DNA from: Chitinophagales bacterium 33-2
GTDB taxonomy: Bacteria > Bacteroidota > Bacteroidia > Chitinophagales > Chitinophagaceae
Direction: 5' to 3'
DNA: 64,000 nt
Assembly: GCA_002050435.1 (NCBI GenBank)
Contig: MWYV01000031.1
Coordinates: 34,513-98,512 of the forward strand
The stretch's first letter is position 1; every line of letters starts with the position of its first letter. Position numbers and translations under genes: made by a program. Below the pieces are notes generated by a model that saw only the letters and a list, made by a program, of their open reading frames with translations, was not told where the DNA came from and ran no database searches. Positions 25,059-33,296 of this stretch are shown here, piece after piece.

Positions 25059-25784
25059 TTATTCATTCCAGCCACTTGCCAAAACATCTGCAAGGTGGAG
25101 GGTTTTTAAATTGTAGGATTTATTGTCGATATATCCCTGTAAATGCATCAGGCAGGAAAGATCTGTTGAGATGAGGTATTCGGCACCGGTCGCCAGTGCG
25201 TGTTCCACTTTTTGTTCTGCCATGGCAATGGAAATAGCTTCAAATTTTACGGCGAATGTACCGCCAAATCCGCAACAGGTTTCCACATCGGTCATTTCAA
25301 CCAATTCAAGTCCCTCTACTTCCATAAGCAGTTCACGAGGCTCATTTTTTATTTTACATTCACGCAATCCTGCACAGGAATCATGATAGGTTGCTTTGCC
25401 TTTCAGTTGAGCACCAAATTTTTTAATACCCAGTTTTTTTATAAGGAACTCTGAAAATTCAAAGCACCTGGAACCAATTGCTTTTACTTCATTATGAACG
25501 GATGAATTTTCGAATAGCGTTGGATAATAGTTCCTGATAAACCCTGCACAACTTGCACTGGGTGTAACAATGGGAAGATCCTGGTGGAAATCGCGTAAAA
25601 ATTTTTTACAAACATCTCTTGCATCATCCCAGTACCCTGCATTGAAAGCCGGTTGTCCGCAACAGGTTTGTGCAGGATTATATATCACTGAACAACCCGC
25701 TTTTTCAAGAACACGGATCATATTAAAAGCGGTCTGTGGATATAACTGGTCTACGAAGCAGGGAATAAATAACTGGATCTTCAT
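25059..25784 (-). CDS. CCG-domain (Fe-S)-binding oxidoreductase subunit, LutA/YkgE-like
   Basis: The 241-residue cytosolic protein carries two CCG domains: CCGQPAFNAG (about 42-51) with the preceding NPAQT, and CCGFGGTFA (about 168-176), each paired with a further Cys (SASCAGF near 77-83; DSCAGLREC near 133-141). Such domains bind an unusual [4Fe-4S] cluster and contact a quinone or flavin partner. The LutA protein of lactate oxidation is the nearest type. LutB and LutC partners are not adjacent. It overlaps ribH by 4 nt, so translation is coupled. Confidence 0.85.
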   Translation of the reverse strand: MKIQLFIPCFVDQLYPQTAFNMIRVLEKAGCSVIYNPAQTCCGQPAFNAGYWDDARDVCKKFLRDFHQDLPIVTPSASCAGFIRNYYPTLFENSSVHNEVKAIGSRCFEFSEFLIKKLGIKKFGAQLKGKATYHDSCAGLRECKIKNEPRELLMEVEGLELVEMTDVETCCGFGGTFAVKFEAISIAMAEQKVEHALATGAEYLISTDLSCLMHLQGYIDNKSYNLKTLHLADVLASGWNE

Positions 25785-26275
25785 TTTCCTTCCTTCAATT
25801 GTTGATTGAGGACCATCATTTTCAAAGCGGTCATTGCAGCTTCTTCACCCTTATGTCCATGTTTGCCACCGATCCTTTCTCGCGCCTGTTCTTCATTGTC
25901 AACCGTAAGCACACCAAATATCACAGGCACTTCCATCGAAAGATTCAGCGCGGTTACACCCTGGGTAACAGACTGGCAAACGTAATCAAAATGAGGCGTA
26001 TCCCCTTTGATCACACAACCCAGTGCAATAAATGCAGCAGGTGCATTTGACTGCGCCCAGAATTGCTTTATTACAAAAGGAATTTCAACTGCCCCGGGAA
26101 CTACAAGTGTTTTAAAATGGACTCCATATTTGCCCAGCACTTTTACAACCCCTTGCTCAAGTTCATTAACGATAGCAGCATTCCACTCGGTTTTCACCAA
26201 AACAATAAGGGCATCCTTTATTTCCCGGATGCCCTCAATATCTTCAAGGAGATTACTGTTTTTTATATCAGCCAT
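25781..26275 (-). CDS. ribH: 6,7-dimethyl-8-ribityllumazine synthase
   Basis: RibH condenses the aminouracil and dihydroxybutanone phosphate to lumazine, the penultimate step of riboflavin synthesis. The 164-residue protein has the family's VVPGAVEIPF (about 58-67), ALGCVIKGDTPHFDYV (about 84-99) with the catalytic His, and FGVLTVDNEEQARERIGGKHGHKGEEA. It forms icosahedral or pentameric assemblies in other organisms. It sits between the TPR membrane protein and the CCG-domain protein, with a 4-nt overlap to the latter. Other rib genes are not present in the window. Confidence 0.95.
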   Translation of the reverse strand: MADIKNSNLLEDIEGIREIKDALIVLVKTEWNAAIVNELEQGVVKVLGKYGVHFKTLVVPGAVEIPFVIKQFWAQSNAPAAFIALGCVIKGDTPHFDYVCQSVTQGVTALNLSMEVPVIFGVLTVDNEEQARERIGGKHGHKGEEAAMTALKMMVLNQQLKEGK

Positions 26276-26283
26276 TTCATTAA

Positions 26284-26973
26284 TTAATCCACATCATAAA
26301 CGCCAGCCATTCCAAGGTAACGGCTTGCTTCCATAGCAAAATTCGAACGGGGAAATTTCGTCTTTACCTGCTTGTACAATTCAATCGCCTGGGTTTTATC
26401 ATTCATTACCTTATCTGCAAAATAAGCAGCCATGAAAAGATATTCAGGAGAACTGACCGCATCATCTTCAAATGCAGTGGCTGCCTTTTTATAATTGCTT
26501 AAAGCTTCGCTATTCTGACCTTTATCGGCATAAGCATCGGCAAGTAATTTATAAGCACGTGCCTGCACCTGGTCTGCATCTGTACTGAAATCTTTCAGGT
26601 ACTTAATGGCCTTGTCCATATCACCTGTTTTTACATAAATACTTCCTGCATAGAATTTCGCCATATTGCCTGCCTCGGTTCCACCATACTGGCTGATCAC
26701 TCTTTCAAAACCAGGAAACTGACCATCGCCATTCAATGCTTTTTGCAATGAATCCATACGATAATATTCTTCCGCCTTGAATATGGCTTCGGTTGCTTTT
26801 TTTTCTTTTGGTCCGCTGATAAAACTATTATAGGCAAAAAAACCACCTATGAGGATAAGGAGCGCAGCACCTGCGATCATGATGATGCGGCCATTGGTAG
26901 ACCAGAAATCTTTTGCTCTGTCAACAACAACTTCATTTTCAGCTCTGGGAGGAGCCTGTTTTACTTCGGCCAT
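26284..26973 (-). CDS. membrane-anchored TPR protein (YfgM/BamD-like layout)
   Basis: The 229-residue protein has a cytoplasmic N-terminus of about 28 residues, one membrane helix (about 30-50), and a C-terminal region of tetratricopeptide-like repeats with Ala/Tyr spacing (AKFYAGSIYVKTGDMDKAIKYL-type units). This form is widespread as a periplasmic chaperone-like or assembly protein. No catalytic residues are visible. It is followed 8 nt later by ribH. The exact role cannot be set from sequence. Confidence 0.8.
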   Translation of the reverse strand: MAEVKQAPPRAENEVVVDRAKDFWSTNGRIIMIAGAALLILIGGFFAYNSFISGPKEKKATEAIFKAEEYYRMDSLQKALNGDGQFPGFERVISQYGGTEAGNMAKFYAGSIYVKTGDMDKAIKYLKDFSTDADQVQARAYKLLADAYADKGQNSEALSNYKKAATAFEDDAVSSPEYLFMAAYFADKVMNDKTQAIELYKQVKTKFPRSNFAMEASRYLGMAGVYDVD

Positions 26974-26996
26974 GAATACAATTTTTGATTAAGAAT

Positions 26997-27995
26997 TTAA
27001 TCGGTTATGAATGGATAGTTTTGATCTACATAGATGTCTTTCAGCACTTCATCGTCGTTTGGCCATGGAGATTCTTCAGCAAATTTTACACTTTCTTCAA
27101 CAGCTTTATCTACTCTTTCGTTGATCTGCCGGATTTCCTCTTCCGAGGCAAGATCATTATCATAAATATTCTTCAACAGCGCGGAAATGGGATCCTTGCT
27201 TTTGTATTCTTCCACTTCATCCTTGGTCCTGTATTTCTGCGGATCAGAAATAGAATGGCCCTTATACCGGTAAGTTTTGATCTCAAGCAAAGTGGGTCCG
27301 CCTTTTTCACGCGCTCTTTTCACAGCCCTGCTTACGCCTTCATGCACGGCTTCTGCACTCATTCCATCAATTACATCAGAAGGCATTTCGTAGGCATCCG
27401 CCAGCTTATAGATATCTGTGATATTTGAAGTACGACTTACAGAAGTACCCATTGCGTAATTGTTATTCTCGCAAATAAAAATCACTGGCAGCTTCCATAA
27501 CATCGCCAGGTTAAAAGTTTCATGCAACATACCCTGACGTGCGGCACCATCACCAAAATAAGTCAGGCAAACATTATCCGTATCCCTGTAAAGTTCCGCA
27601 AAAGCCAGTCCGGCCCCGGTTCCGATCTGTGCACCCACAATTCCGTGTCCACCATAAAAATTGGCTTCTTTCCCAAAAAAGTGCATGCTCCCACCCTTTC
27701 CTTTGGCATTTCCTGTGGCTTTGCCATAAAGTTCAGCCATACAGGAATTCACCGAAATGCCTTTGGCGATGGCCAGTCCATGATCGCGGTAAGCGGTAAT
27801 GAAAAGATCTTCAGGTTTAGTGGCGGTCATACAACCGGCCGCTATGGCTTCCTGCCCAATATAAGCATGGAAAAACCCCCGAATCTTGCCTTCCATTTTA
27901 TACTTCTCTTCTGCCGTCAGTTCAAACTGGCGAATGAGCTGCATCAATTCGTACCAATACAGGTAAGTTTCTTTTGAAAATTTTGTAGCCAACAC
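26997..27995 (-). CDS. pdhA: pyruvate dehydrogenase E1 component subunit alpha
   Basis: PdhA forms, with PdhB, the thiamine-diphosphate-dependent E1 of the pyruvate dehydrogenase complex. The 332-residue length is typical. The ThDP-Mg motif GDGAARQG...CENNNYAMG (about 152-185) is intact, as are the GMSAEAV region and the two regulatory-loop segments (RYKGHSISDP near 246-255). Translation appears to start at GTG (27995). A TATTTTTG box lies 16 nt upstream on the minus strand. PdhB and E2 genes are not adjacent, so the complex is encoded at scattered loci. Confidence 0.93.
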   Translation of the reverse strand: MLATKFSKETYLYWYELMQLIRQFELTAEEKYKMEGKIRGFFHAYIGQEAIAAGCMTATKPEDLFITAYRDHGLAIAKGISVNSCMAELYGKATGNAKGKGGSMHFFGKEANFYGGHGIVGAQIGTGAGLAFAELYRDTDNVCLTYFGDGAARQGMLHETFNLAMLWKLPVIFICENNNYAMGTSVSRTSNITDIYKLADAYEMPSDVIDGMSAEAVHEGVSRAVKRAREKGGPTLLEIKTYRYKGHSISDPQKYRTKDEVEEYKSKDPISALLKNIYDNDLASEEEIRQINERVDKAVEESVKFAEESPWPNDDEVLKDIYVDQNYPFITD

Positions 27996-28010
27996 TCAGA
28001 TTTTGAGCCG

Positions 28011-28018
28011 CAAAAATA
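28011..28018 (-). promoter_or_regulatory. TAnnTTTG -7 box, probable pdhA promoter
   Basis: TATTTTTG on the minus strand ends 15 nt before the presumed GTG start of pdhA. No well-spaced TTG was found at -33. Confidence 0.4.
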
Positions 28019-28202
28019 AGGGAATAGTTCAAAGATTACGTTTAAGAAAGGGACAGATTAAGCAATCCACTATAATATCCATAAATGAAGATGGAGAGAA
28101 CCCAAGCAGAAGACCAGATTTTAAGGTTCGTCAGGCGAAATTCTTTATTTTGCCTTTTTTCCGGCAATTTTCCCGGCTCCGCATTCAAAAAGGATTAAAT
28201 AT

Positions 28203-29294
28203 TTGGCTTTGCCTCTTTCCCTGAAAAAAATAACACTGTTACAATTCAAAAATTATCTCCACAGGGAGGTTGAATTTTCTGAACGCATCACCGGCATCTG
28301 TGGCCGGAATGGCATTGGTAAGACCAATCTCCTGGATGCCATTCATTACCTGTGCTTTACTAAAAGTTATTTCACAAGGCAGGATGCGCAAAACTGCATG
28401 CATGGCCATTCAGGATTTCGTGTGGAAGGCGATTTTTTGCTGAACGATAAAGAAGAAAAGGCGGTTTGCATTCTCCGGGAAACAGGTAAAAAAGAATTTG
28501 CTGTAAATGCAGAACCTTACAGCCGGTTTTCAGCCCATATCGGCAGGTATCCTTTAGTGATCATAGCTCCAGATGATATTCAACTGATCATTGGCGGCAG
28601 TGAGGAAAGACGCAGGTTTATTGATACCATTTTATCGCAGCTAGACCAGGATTATCTGAGAGAATTGATTGCTTATACCCGCATCCTGCAGCAAAGAAAT
28701 TCTTTTCTGCGCTCCTATCAGGACAATTATGCGCGCGACCTGTCGGTGCTCGATATCCTGGATGAACAGTTGTCAAGGGCAGGCGCTTTTATTTTTGAAA
28801 AAAGAAGATTTTTCCTCCTTGAGCTGCTGCCGCAGGTAAAACAATCCTATAATGATATCTGCCAGCGGTATGAAGACATGAGTTTAATTTATGAATCTGA
28901 ACTCCACCAGATTTCCCTGGAAGATCTGTTGAAAACCAACCGGCAGAAAGACCTGTTGGTGCAACGCACATCCGGCGGTTTACACAAAGATGACCTCCTA
29001 TTTTTACTGGGCCAGCAGCCATTTCGCAATAGTGCTTCACAGGGACAAAGAAAAAGTTTATTGTTTGCTTTAAAATTGGCTGAGATGGACATCATTAAAA
29101 AGCAGAAACACCTGTCGCCCATTCTTTTACTGGATGATGTTTTTGAAAAACTGGATGATGAAAGAATTGGAAACCTGCTGACAAGAGTGGTGGCTGATGA
29201 AGACAGCCAGATCTTTATTACAGATACCAACTGCAAAAGGCTGGAAGAACAGATCGCAAAAATGAGCAGCACCTACCAGATGGTTAACATTTAA
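28203..29294 (+). CDS. recF: DNA replication and repair protein RecF
   Basis: RecF is an SMC-like ATPase that helps load RecA at gaps. The 363-residue protein shows the Walker A GRNGIGKTNLL (about 34-44), the LHRE region before it, the ABC signature SQGQRKSLLFALKL (about 279-292), and Walker B LLLDDVFEKLDDER (about 306-319). No ATG exists before the conserved KKITLLQFKNY, so translation must start at TTG 28203 or TTG 28209. The gene is divergent from pdhA and is not next to dnaN or dnaA. Confidence 0.93.
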   Translation: MALPLSLKKITLLQFKNYLHREVEFSERITGICGRNGIGKTNLLDAIHYLCFTKSYFTRQDAQNCMHGHSGFRVEGDFLLNDKEEKAVCILRETGKKEFAVNAEPYSRFSAHIGRYPLVIIAPDDIQLIIGGSEERRRFIDTILSQLDQDYLRELIAYTRILQQRNSFLRSYQDNYARDLSVLDILDEQLSRAGAFIFEKRRFFLLELLPQVKQSYNDICQRYEDMSLIYESELHQISLEDLLKTNRQKDLLVQRTSGGLHKDDLLFLLGQQPFRNSASQGQRKSLLFALKLAEMDIIKKQKHLSPILLLDDVFEKLDDERIGNLLTRVVADEDSQIFITDTNCKRLEEQIAKMSSTYQMVNI

Positions 29295-29367
29295 TGAGTG
29301 AAATTTAATTTCAACAACCAGTTTTTTAGCTCCACGATTGATCAGAATAAACCCTTCATTTTCATGG

Positions 29368-29399
29368 TTGAAAGTTTTGCACCTCAACCCCTATCTTTG
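29368..29399 (+). promoter_or_regulatory. promoter upstream of hppA
   Basis: TTG (29368-29370), a 21-nt spacer and TATCTTTG (29392-29399) match the Bacteroidetes -33/-7 promoter. The predicted transcript has a leader of about 100 nt before the hppA ATG at 29508. The frame at 29298-29489 across this region is a shadow. Confidence 0.6.
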
Positions 29400-29507
29400 C
29401 CTCCCGAAAAACGCGACAACAATTCTTTAACAAAAAAAATCTGGAGAAGGAAGATGCTGCGGCAGGTTTCTGCGGTGGCCCTTCACTAACTAAAACAAAT
29501 AAATAGC

Positions 29508-31727
29508 ATGAATTCTTACGTGTTCTATTTAGTTCCCGCCATGGGTTTAATTGGTTTGATGTATACGTTCTGGAAGTTTGTATGGGTGAGTAAACAGGAT
29601 GCCGGCACCGACAGGATGAAAGAGATCGCAGCCTATATTTCTGATGGCTCCATGGCCTTTCTGAGGGCAGAATGGAAGATTCTTGGTTATTTCTGTGTGA
29701 TCGTAGCCCTGCTCCTTGGCTTTATGGCTTCCATGAATGAACACTCCCATTGGTCAATTGCTGTTTCATTTGTTCTAGGTGCTTTCTTTAGTGCACTTGC
29801 GGGTTATATAGGTATGCGTGCCGCTACAAAAGCGAATGTGCGTACGGCGCACGCGGCAAGAACTTCCTTGTCCAAGGCGCTGAATGTTTCCTTCACCGGA
29901 GGCGCTGTTATGGGAATGGGTGTGGCCGGCCTGGCTGTTTTTGGCCTGGGTGGATTATTTATTTTTCTCCGTCACTCTTTTGCTCCGGAAGCCAATGTAA
30001 ACTCCGGCGAAATGCTGCGGGCTATTGAAGTGCTGACAGGATTTTCACTTGGAGCGGAAAGCATCGCCTTGTTCGCCCGTGTAGGTGGTGGTATTTATAC
30101 AAAAGCCGCCGACGTTGGAGCCGACCTGGTAGGAAAAGTGGAAGCAGGTATTCCTGAAGATGATCCGCGTAACCCTGCCACCATTGCAGATAACGTTGGA
30201 GATAATGTTGGTGATGTTGCGGGAATGGGTGCTGATCTCTTCGGATCCTATGTGGCAACAGTATTAGCAACAATCGTTCTTGGACAGGAAACAATTTCTA
30301 TAGATGCATTCGATGGCTATGCCCCCATCCTGCTTCCGATGCTCTTAGCTGGTTCAGGTATTCTTTTTTCCATCATTGGAACCTTTTTTGTTCGAATTTC
30401 AGATAAAGTTGGGGTGAGTACATCAGCCGTACAAGCAGCCCTGAACATGGGTAACTGGGGCTCTATCGTGTTAACAGCCATTGCTTCTTTCTTCCTTGTA
30501 AACGGCCTGTTACCGGAATCGATGACCCTCAGGGGTGTATCATTCACAAGAAACGGTGTTTTTGGTGCCATAATCCTTGGATTGGTAGTGGGAACGCTGA
30601 TGAGTATCATTACAGAATATTATACTGCAATGGGCAAACGCCCTGTAAATAGCATCGTTCGTCAATCAGGTACAGGGCATGCCACCAATATCATAGGTGG
30701 TTTGGCGATAGGTATGGAATCTACTTTTTTACCCATACTGGTACTGGCTGGTGGTATATGGGGATCATTTGAATTTGCGGGATTGTATGGAGTTGCGATT
30801 GCCGCTGCCGGAATGATGGCGACTACTGCCATGCAATTGGCTATCGATGCTTTTGGTCCTATTGCCGACAATGCCGGTGGTATCGCTGAAATGAGTGAAT
30901 TGCCAAAAGAAGTGCGTGAAAAAACAGATACACTGGATGCTGTGGGTAATACCACCGCTGCTACAGGTAAAGGATTTGCCATTGCATCTGCGGCACTTAC
31001 AGCTTTAGCCCTTTTTGCAGCTTATGTTGGTGTTGTTGGAATTACAGGTATTGATATTTATAATGCCCGTGTATTGGCCTCACTCTTTATAGGGGGTATG
31101 ATACCCTTTATATTTTCTTCATTGGCGATTCGTGCTGTGGGTGAAGCAGCCATGGCCATGGTGGAAGAAGTACGCCGGCAGTTTAGAACGATTCCAGGCA
31201 TTATGGAAGGAACAGGCAAGCCTGAGTATGATAAATGTGTGGCGATTTCCACTGAGGCTTCCATTAAAAAGATGATGCTGCCGGGTGCAATTACGATTCT
31301 TTCCCCTATCCTTGTTGGTTTTCTTATAGGCCCTGAAGCATTGGGCGGATTCTTGGCCGGTGCTACTGTAAGCGGTGTTTTAATGGGTATGTTTCAAAAC
31401 AATGCCGGCGGGGCATGGGATAATGCAAAAAAATCTTTTGAAAAAGGTGTAGATATAAACGGTGAGATGTATTATAAAGGTTCTGACCCGCACAAAGCAT
31501 CTGTAACAGGTGATACGGTCGGAGATCCTTTTAAAGACACCTCCGGACCATCTATGAATATCTTAATCAAATTAATGTCGATTGTATCGCTTGTGATAGC
31601 GCCTACCCTTGCAGATGTATGGGGAACAAAAAATATTGACAACAGTGCAGCGAAACCTGCCACTGAGCAGTCTATAGAGAACACTGCATTAAAAATTCAG
31701 CAAGAAAATAGTGTTCAGATAAGATAG
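29508..31727 (+). CDS. hppA: K+-stimulated membrane pyrophosphatase (ion pump)
   Basis: The 739-residue integral membrane protein couples pyrophosphate hydrolysis to outward Na+ and/or H+ transport and has about 16 membrane helices. The catalytic sequence [12 protein letters not shown] with the following PEDDPRNPA (about 200-222), [12 protein letters not shown], and the late [10 protein letters not shown] are intact. GNTTAA (about 484-489) carries Ala where K+-independent pumps carry Lys, so this is the K+-requiring class. Sodium versus proton specificity cannot be decided by eye. A promoter lies at 29368-29399 and a strong terminator at 31756-31788. Confidence 0.93.
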   Translation: MNSYVFYLVPAMGLIGLMYTFWKFVWVSKQDAGTDRMKEIAAYISDGSMAFLRAEWKILGYFCVIVALLLGFMASMNEHSHWSIAVSFVLGAFFSALAGYIGMRAATKANVRTAHAARTSLSKALNVSFTGGAVMGMGVAGLAVFGLGGLFIFLRHSFAPEANVNSGEMLRAIEVLTGFSLGAESIALFARVGGGIYTKAADVGADLVGKVEAGIPEDDPRNPATIADNVGDNVGDVAGMGADLFGSYVATVLATIVLGQETISIDAFDGYAPILLPMLLAGSGILFSIIGTFFVRISDKVGVSTSAVQAALNMGNWGSIVLTAIASFFLVNGLLPESMTLRGVSFTRNGVFGAIILGLVVGTLMSIITEYYTAMGKRPVNSIVRQSGTGHATNIIGGLAIGMESTFLPILVLAGGIWGSFEFAGLYGVAIAAAGMMATTAMQLAIDAFGPIADNAGGIAEMSELPKEVREKTDTLDAVGNTTAATGKGFAIASAALTALALFAAYVGVVGITGIDIYNARVLASLFIGGMIPFIFSSLAIRAVGEAAMAMVEEVRRQFRTIPGIMEGTGKPEYDKCVAISTEASIKKMMLPGAITILSPILVGFLIGPEALGGFLAGATVSGVLMGMFQNNAGGAWDNAKKSFEKGVDINGEMYYKGSDPHKASVTGDTVGDPFKDTSGPSMNILIKLMSIVSLVIAPTLADVWGTKNIDNSAAKPATEQSIENTALKIQQENSVQIR

Positions 31728-31755
31728 TTCTGCTTTGTGAGAGACAAGAAAAGTA

Positions 31756-31788
31756 CCCCGCCACTGCTTAGGCGGGGGCTTTTATTTT
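31756..31788 (+). terminator. intrinsic terminator of hppA
   Basis: CCCCGCC (31756-31762) pairs with GGCGGGG (31771-31777) around an 8-nt loop; GCTTTTATTTT follows. On the other strand the T-tract after the stem is short (TACTTTTC), so it may also partly terminate the convergent sugar kinase gene. Confidence 0.8.
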
Positions 31789-31791
31789 ATA

Positions 31792-32724
31792 TCAGTCCTC
31801 AGTCACCACGATCCGGTTTAATAAACGCTCTACATCTTCTTTCCTGCATAGCTCTGAGCCATGGGTGAGCGTAGCGGCCGTACCACAGGCAACTCCGTAT
31901 TTTATAACTTCACGTAAAGGCCTTTGTTCAGAAAGCATCAGAACCATTCCGGCCACCATACTATCACCGGCTCCCAGGGTACTTACCTTTTTCACTATAG
32001 GCGCCCTTGCATGAAAAACCTCGTGAGCCGAAATCAACCGCGCGCCCTGCGCACCCATGGAAACAACAATGATTGCACACTGCCCTTTATTGATAATGTC
32101 TTTCGAGATCTCGTCCACTTCATCTATACCCACTTCTTCTTTACCCACCAGCGAACTCAGTTCCCCCAGGTTGGGTTTCAATAAATACACCCCGGCTTCA
32201 AGGGATTTTTTGAGCGTTTTCCCTGAAGTGTCCAGGATCAGTTTCGCATTTTTCCTCCTGGCAATACGGGCGACCGCTCCTACAAAATCCGGCGACATGC
32301 CTGGCATCAAACTTCCGCTGGCCACCAGGAAATCATACTCCATCATTTCAATCTTTTGAAGGAGGGCCTGCTGTTCTTCGGATGTCATTTCCTCACCGGG
32401 AAATCCAAAACGGTATTGCTGGTTACAAGAAGTATCCAACACAATAAAATTTTCCCGTGTAGGCTTTTCTGTTTCTATGATCATGCTTTCCAAACCTTCA
32501 ATGTCCATCAGGTCTTTCAAAAACCGACCCGAATGTCCGCCTGCAGGGTACAGCGCCGGGGCCGAATGTCCCAGGTTTTTCAGTGCCCTTGATACATTGA
32601 TGCCGCCGCCACCCGGACCAAAATGTGGCTGGCCGCAGCGCAGTTTTTTTTCAGGTGCGATCCTTTCAACTGTGGAAGTTTTATCGATTACCGGATTGAA
32701 GGTGAGGGTGATGATCTTTGCCAT
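31792..32724 (-). CDS. PfkB-family sugar kinase, 1-phosphofructokinase-like
   Basis: This ribokinase-fold kinase is 310 residues from the ATG at 32724 (a TTG 6 nt earlier extends the frame). The N-terminal signature FGPGGGGINVSRALKNLG (about 35-52) and the C-terminal STLGAGDSMVAGMV (about 247-260), with its catalytic Asp, define the family. The start ITLTFNPVIDKT is typical of 1-phosphofructokinase and tagatose-6-phosphate kinase. PTS genes are not nearby, so the substrate is open; fructose phosphates are the best guess. A TAGATTTG box lies just 3 nt before the ATG. Confidence 0.85.
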   Translation of the reverse strand: MAKIITLTFNPVIDKTSTVERIAPEKKLRCGQPHFGPGGGGINVSRALKNLGHSAPALYPAGGHSGRFLKDLMDIEGLESMIIETEKPTRENFIVLDTSCNQQYRFGFPGEEMTSEEQQALLQKIEMMEYDFLVASGSLMPGMSPDFVGAVARIARRKNAKLILDTSGKTLKKSLEAGVYLLKPNLGELSSLVGKEEVGIDEVDEISKDIINKGQCAIIVVSMGAQGARLISAHEVFHARAPIVKKVSTLGAGDSMVAGMVLMLSEQRPLREVIKYGVACGTAATLTHGSELCRKEDVERLLNRIVVTED

Positions 32725-32868
32725 ATCCAAATCTATTTTGTTTCGTTTGAAGGACGCTAAATTAGGGAAGTCCAGTTACCCTGATAGTTTTACATGTTTT
32801 TAAAAGCACTTGCTGCGATGGTTAAATATTGTTAAAAAAAATTAAATATAGATAACATATAACCTTCG

Positions 32869-32884
32869 TACGAAATTGGTCGTA
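32869..32884. promoter_or_regulatory. candidate BlaI-type operator dyad
   Basis: TACGA-N6-TCGTA is a perfect 16-bp dyad 24 nt upstream of the BlaI-like gene start. It overlaps the palindrome TTCGTACGAA (32865-32874). Length and TAC...GTA ends resemble BlaI/MecI operators, suggesting autoregulation. Confidence 0.5.
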
Positions 32885-32908
32885 TATTCGTCGTGCAAAT
32901 GCTTAATT

Positions 32909-33295
32909 ATGGCTGCCAAATACATTAAACCAACAGAAAGTGAGCTCGAGATCCTGAACATCCTCTGGGCAAATGATGTTGCCACCGTTCGTGAGGTTCA
33001 TGAGGAACTAGCCAAATCAAAAGATGTAGGATATACCACCACCCTTAAGTTAATGCAGATCATGAATGAAAAGGGATTGGTGAAGCGTGATGAATCGATG
33101 CGCACCCACGTTTATCAACCTGCTGTAAACAGGGAGAAAACCCAAAAACACCTTTTAAATAAAATGATCGATTCTCTTTTCGGAGGTTCCTCAACTCAAT
33201 TAGTTTTGCAGGCACTGGGTAGCGGGGATAAAAATATGTCCGCTGAGGAAATTGAGCAGATTCAAACCTTAATCAACAACCTGAAAAAATCTTAA
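32909..33295 (+). CDS. BlaI/MecI/CopY family transcriptional repressor
   Basis: This is a winged-helix repressor of 128 residues from the ATG at 32909; the frame is open 33 nt further upstream, but those residues are not family-like. The DNA-binding domain reads KPTESELEILNILW, then VREVHEEL and YTTTLKLMQIMNEKGLV. A helical C-terminal dimerisation part follows with the family's cleavage-prone region. The M56 peptidase gene starts 1 nt after the stop, as in blaI-blaR pairs. In known systems the peptidase triggers repressor cleavage. The target genes here are unknown; no beta-lactamase of the right type is adjacent. Confidence 0.9.
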   Translation: MAAKYIKPTESELEILNILWANDVATVREVHEELAKSKDVGYTTTLKLMQIMNEKGLVKRDESMRTHVYQPAVNREKTQKHLLNKMIDSLFGGSSTQLVLQALGSGDKNMSAEEIEQIQTLINNLKKS

Positions 33296-33296
33296 T

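Noticed and set aside
29298..29489. 63-residue plus-strand frame between recF and hppA
   Set aside because: It covers the hppA promoter and leader and has no family-like sequence.
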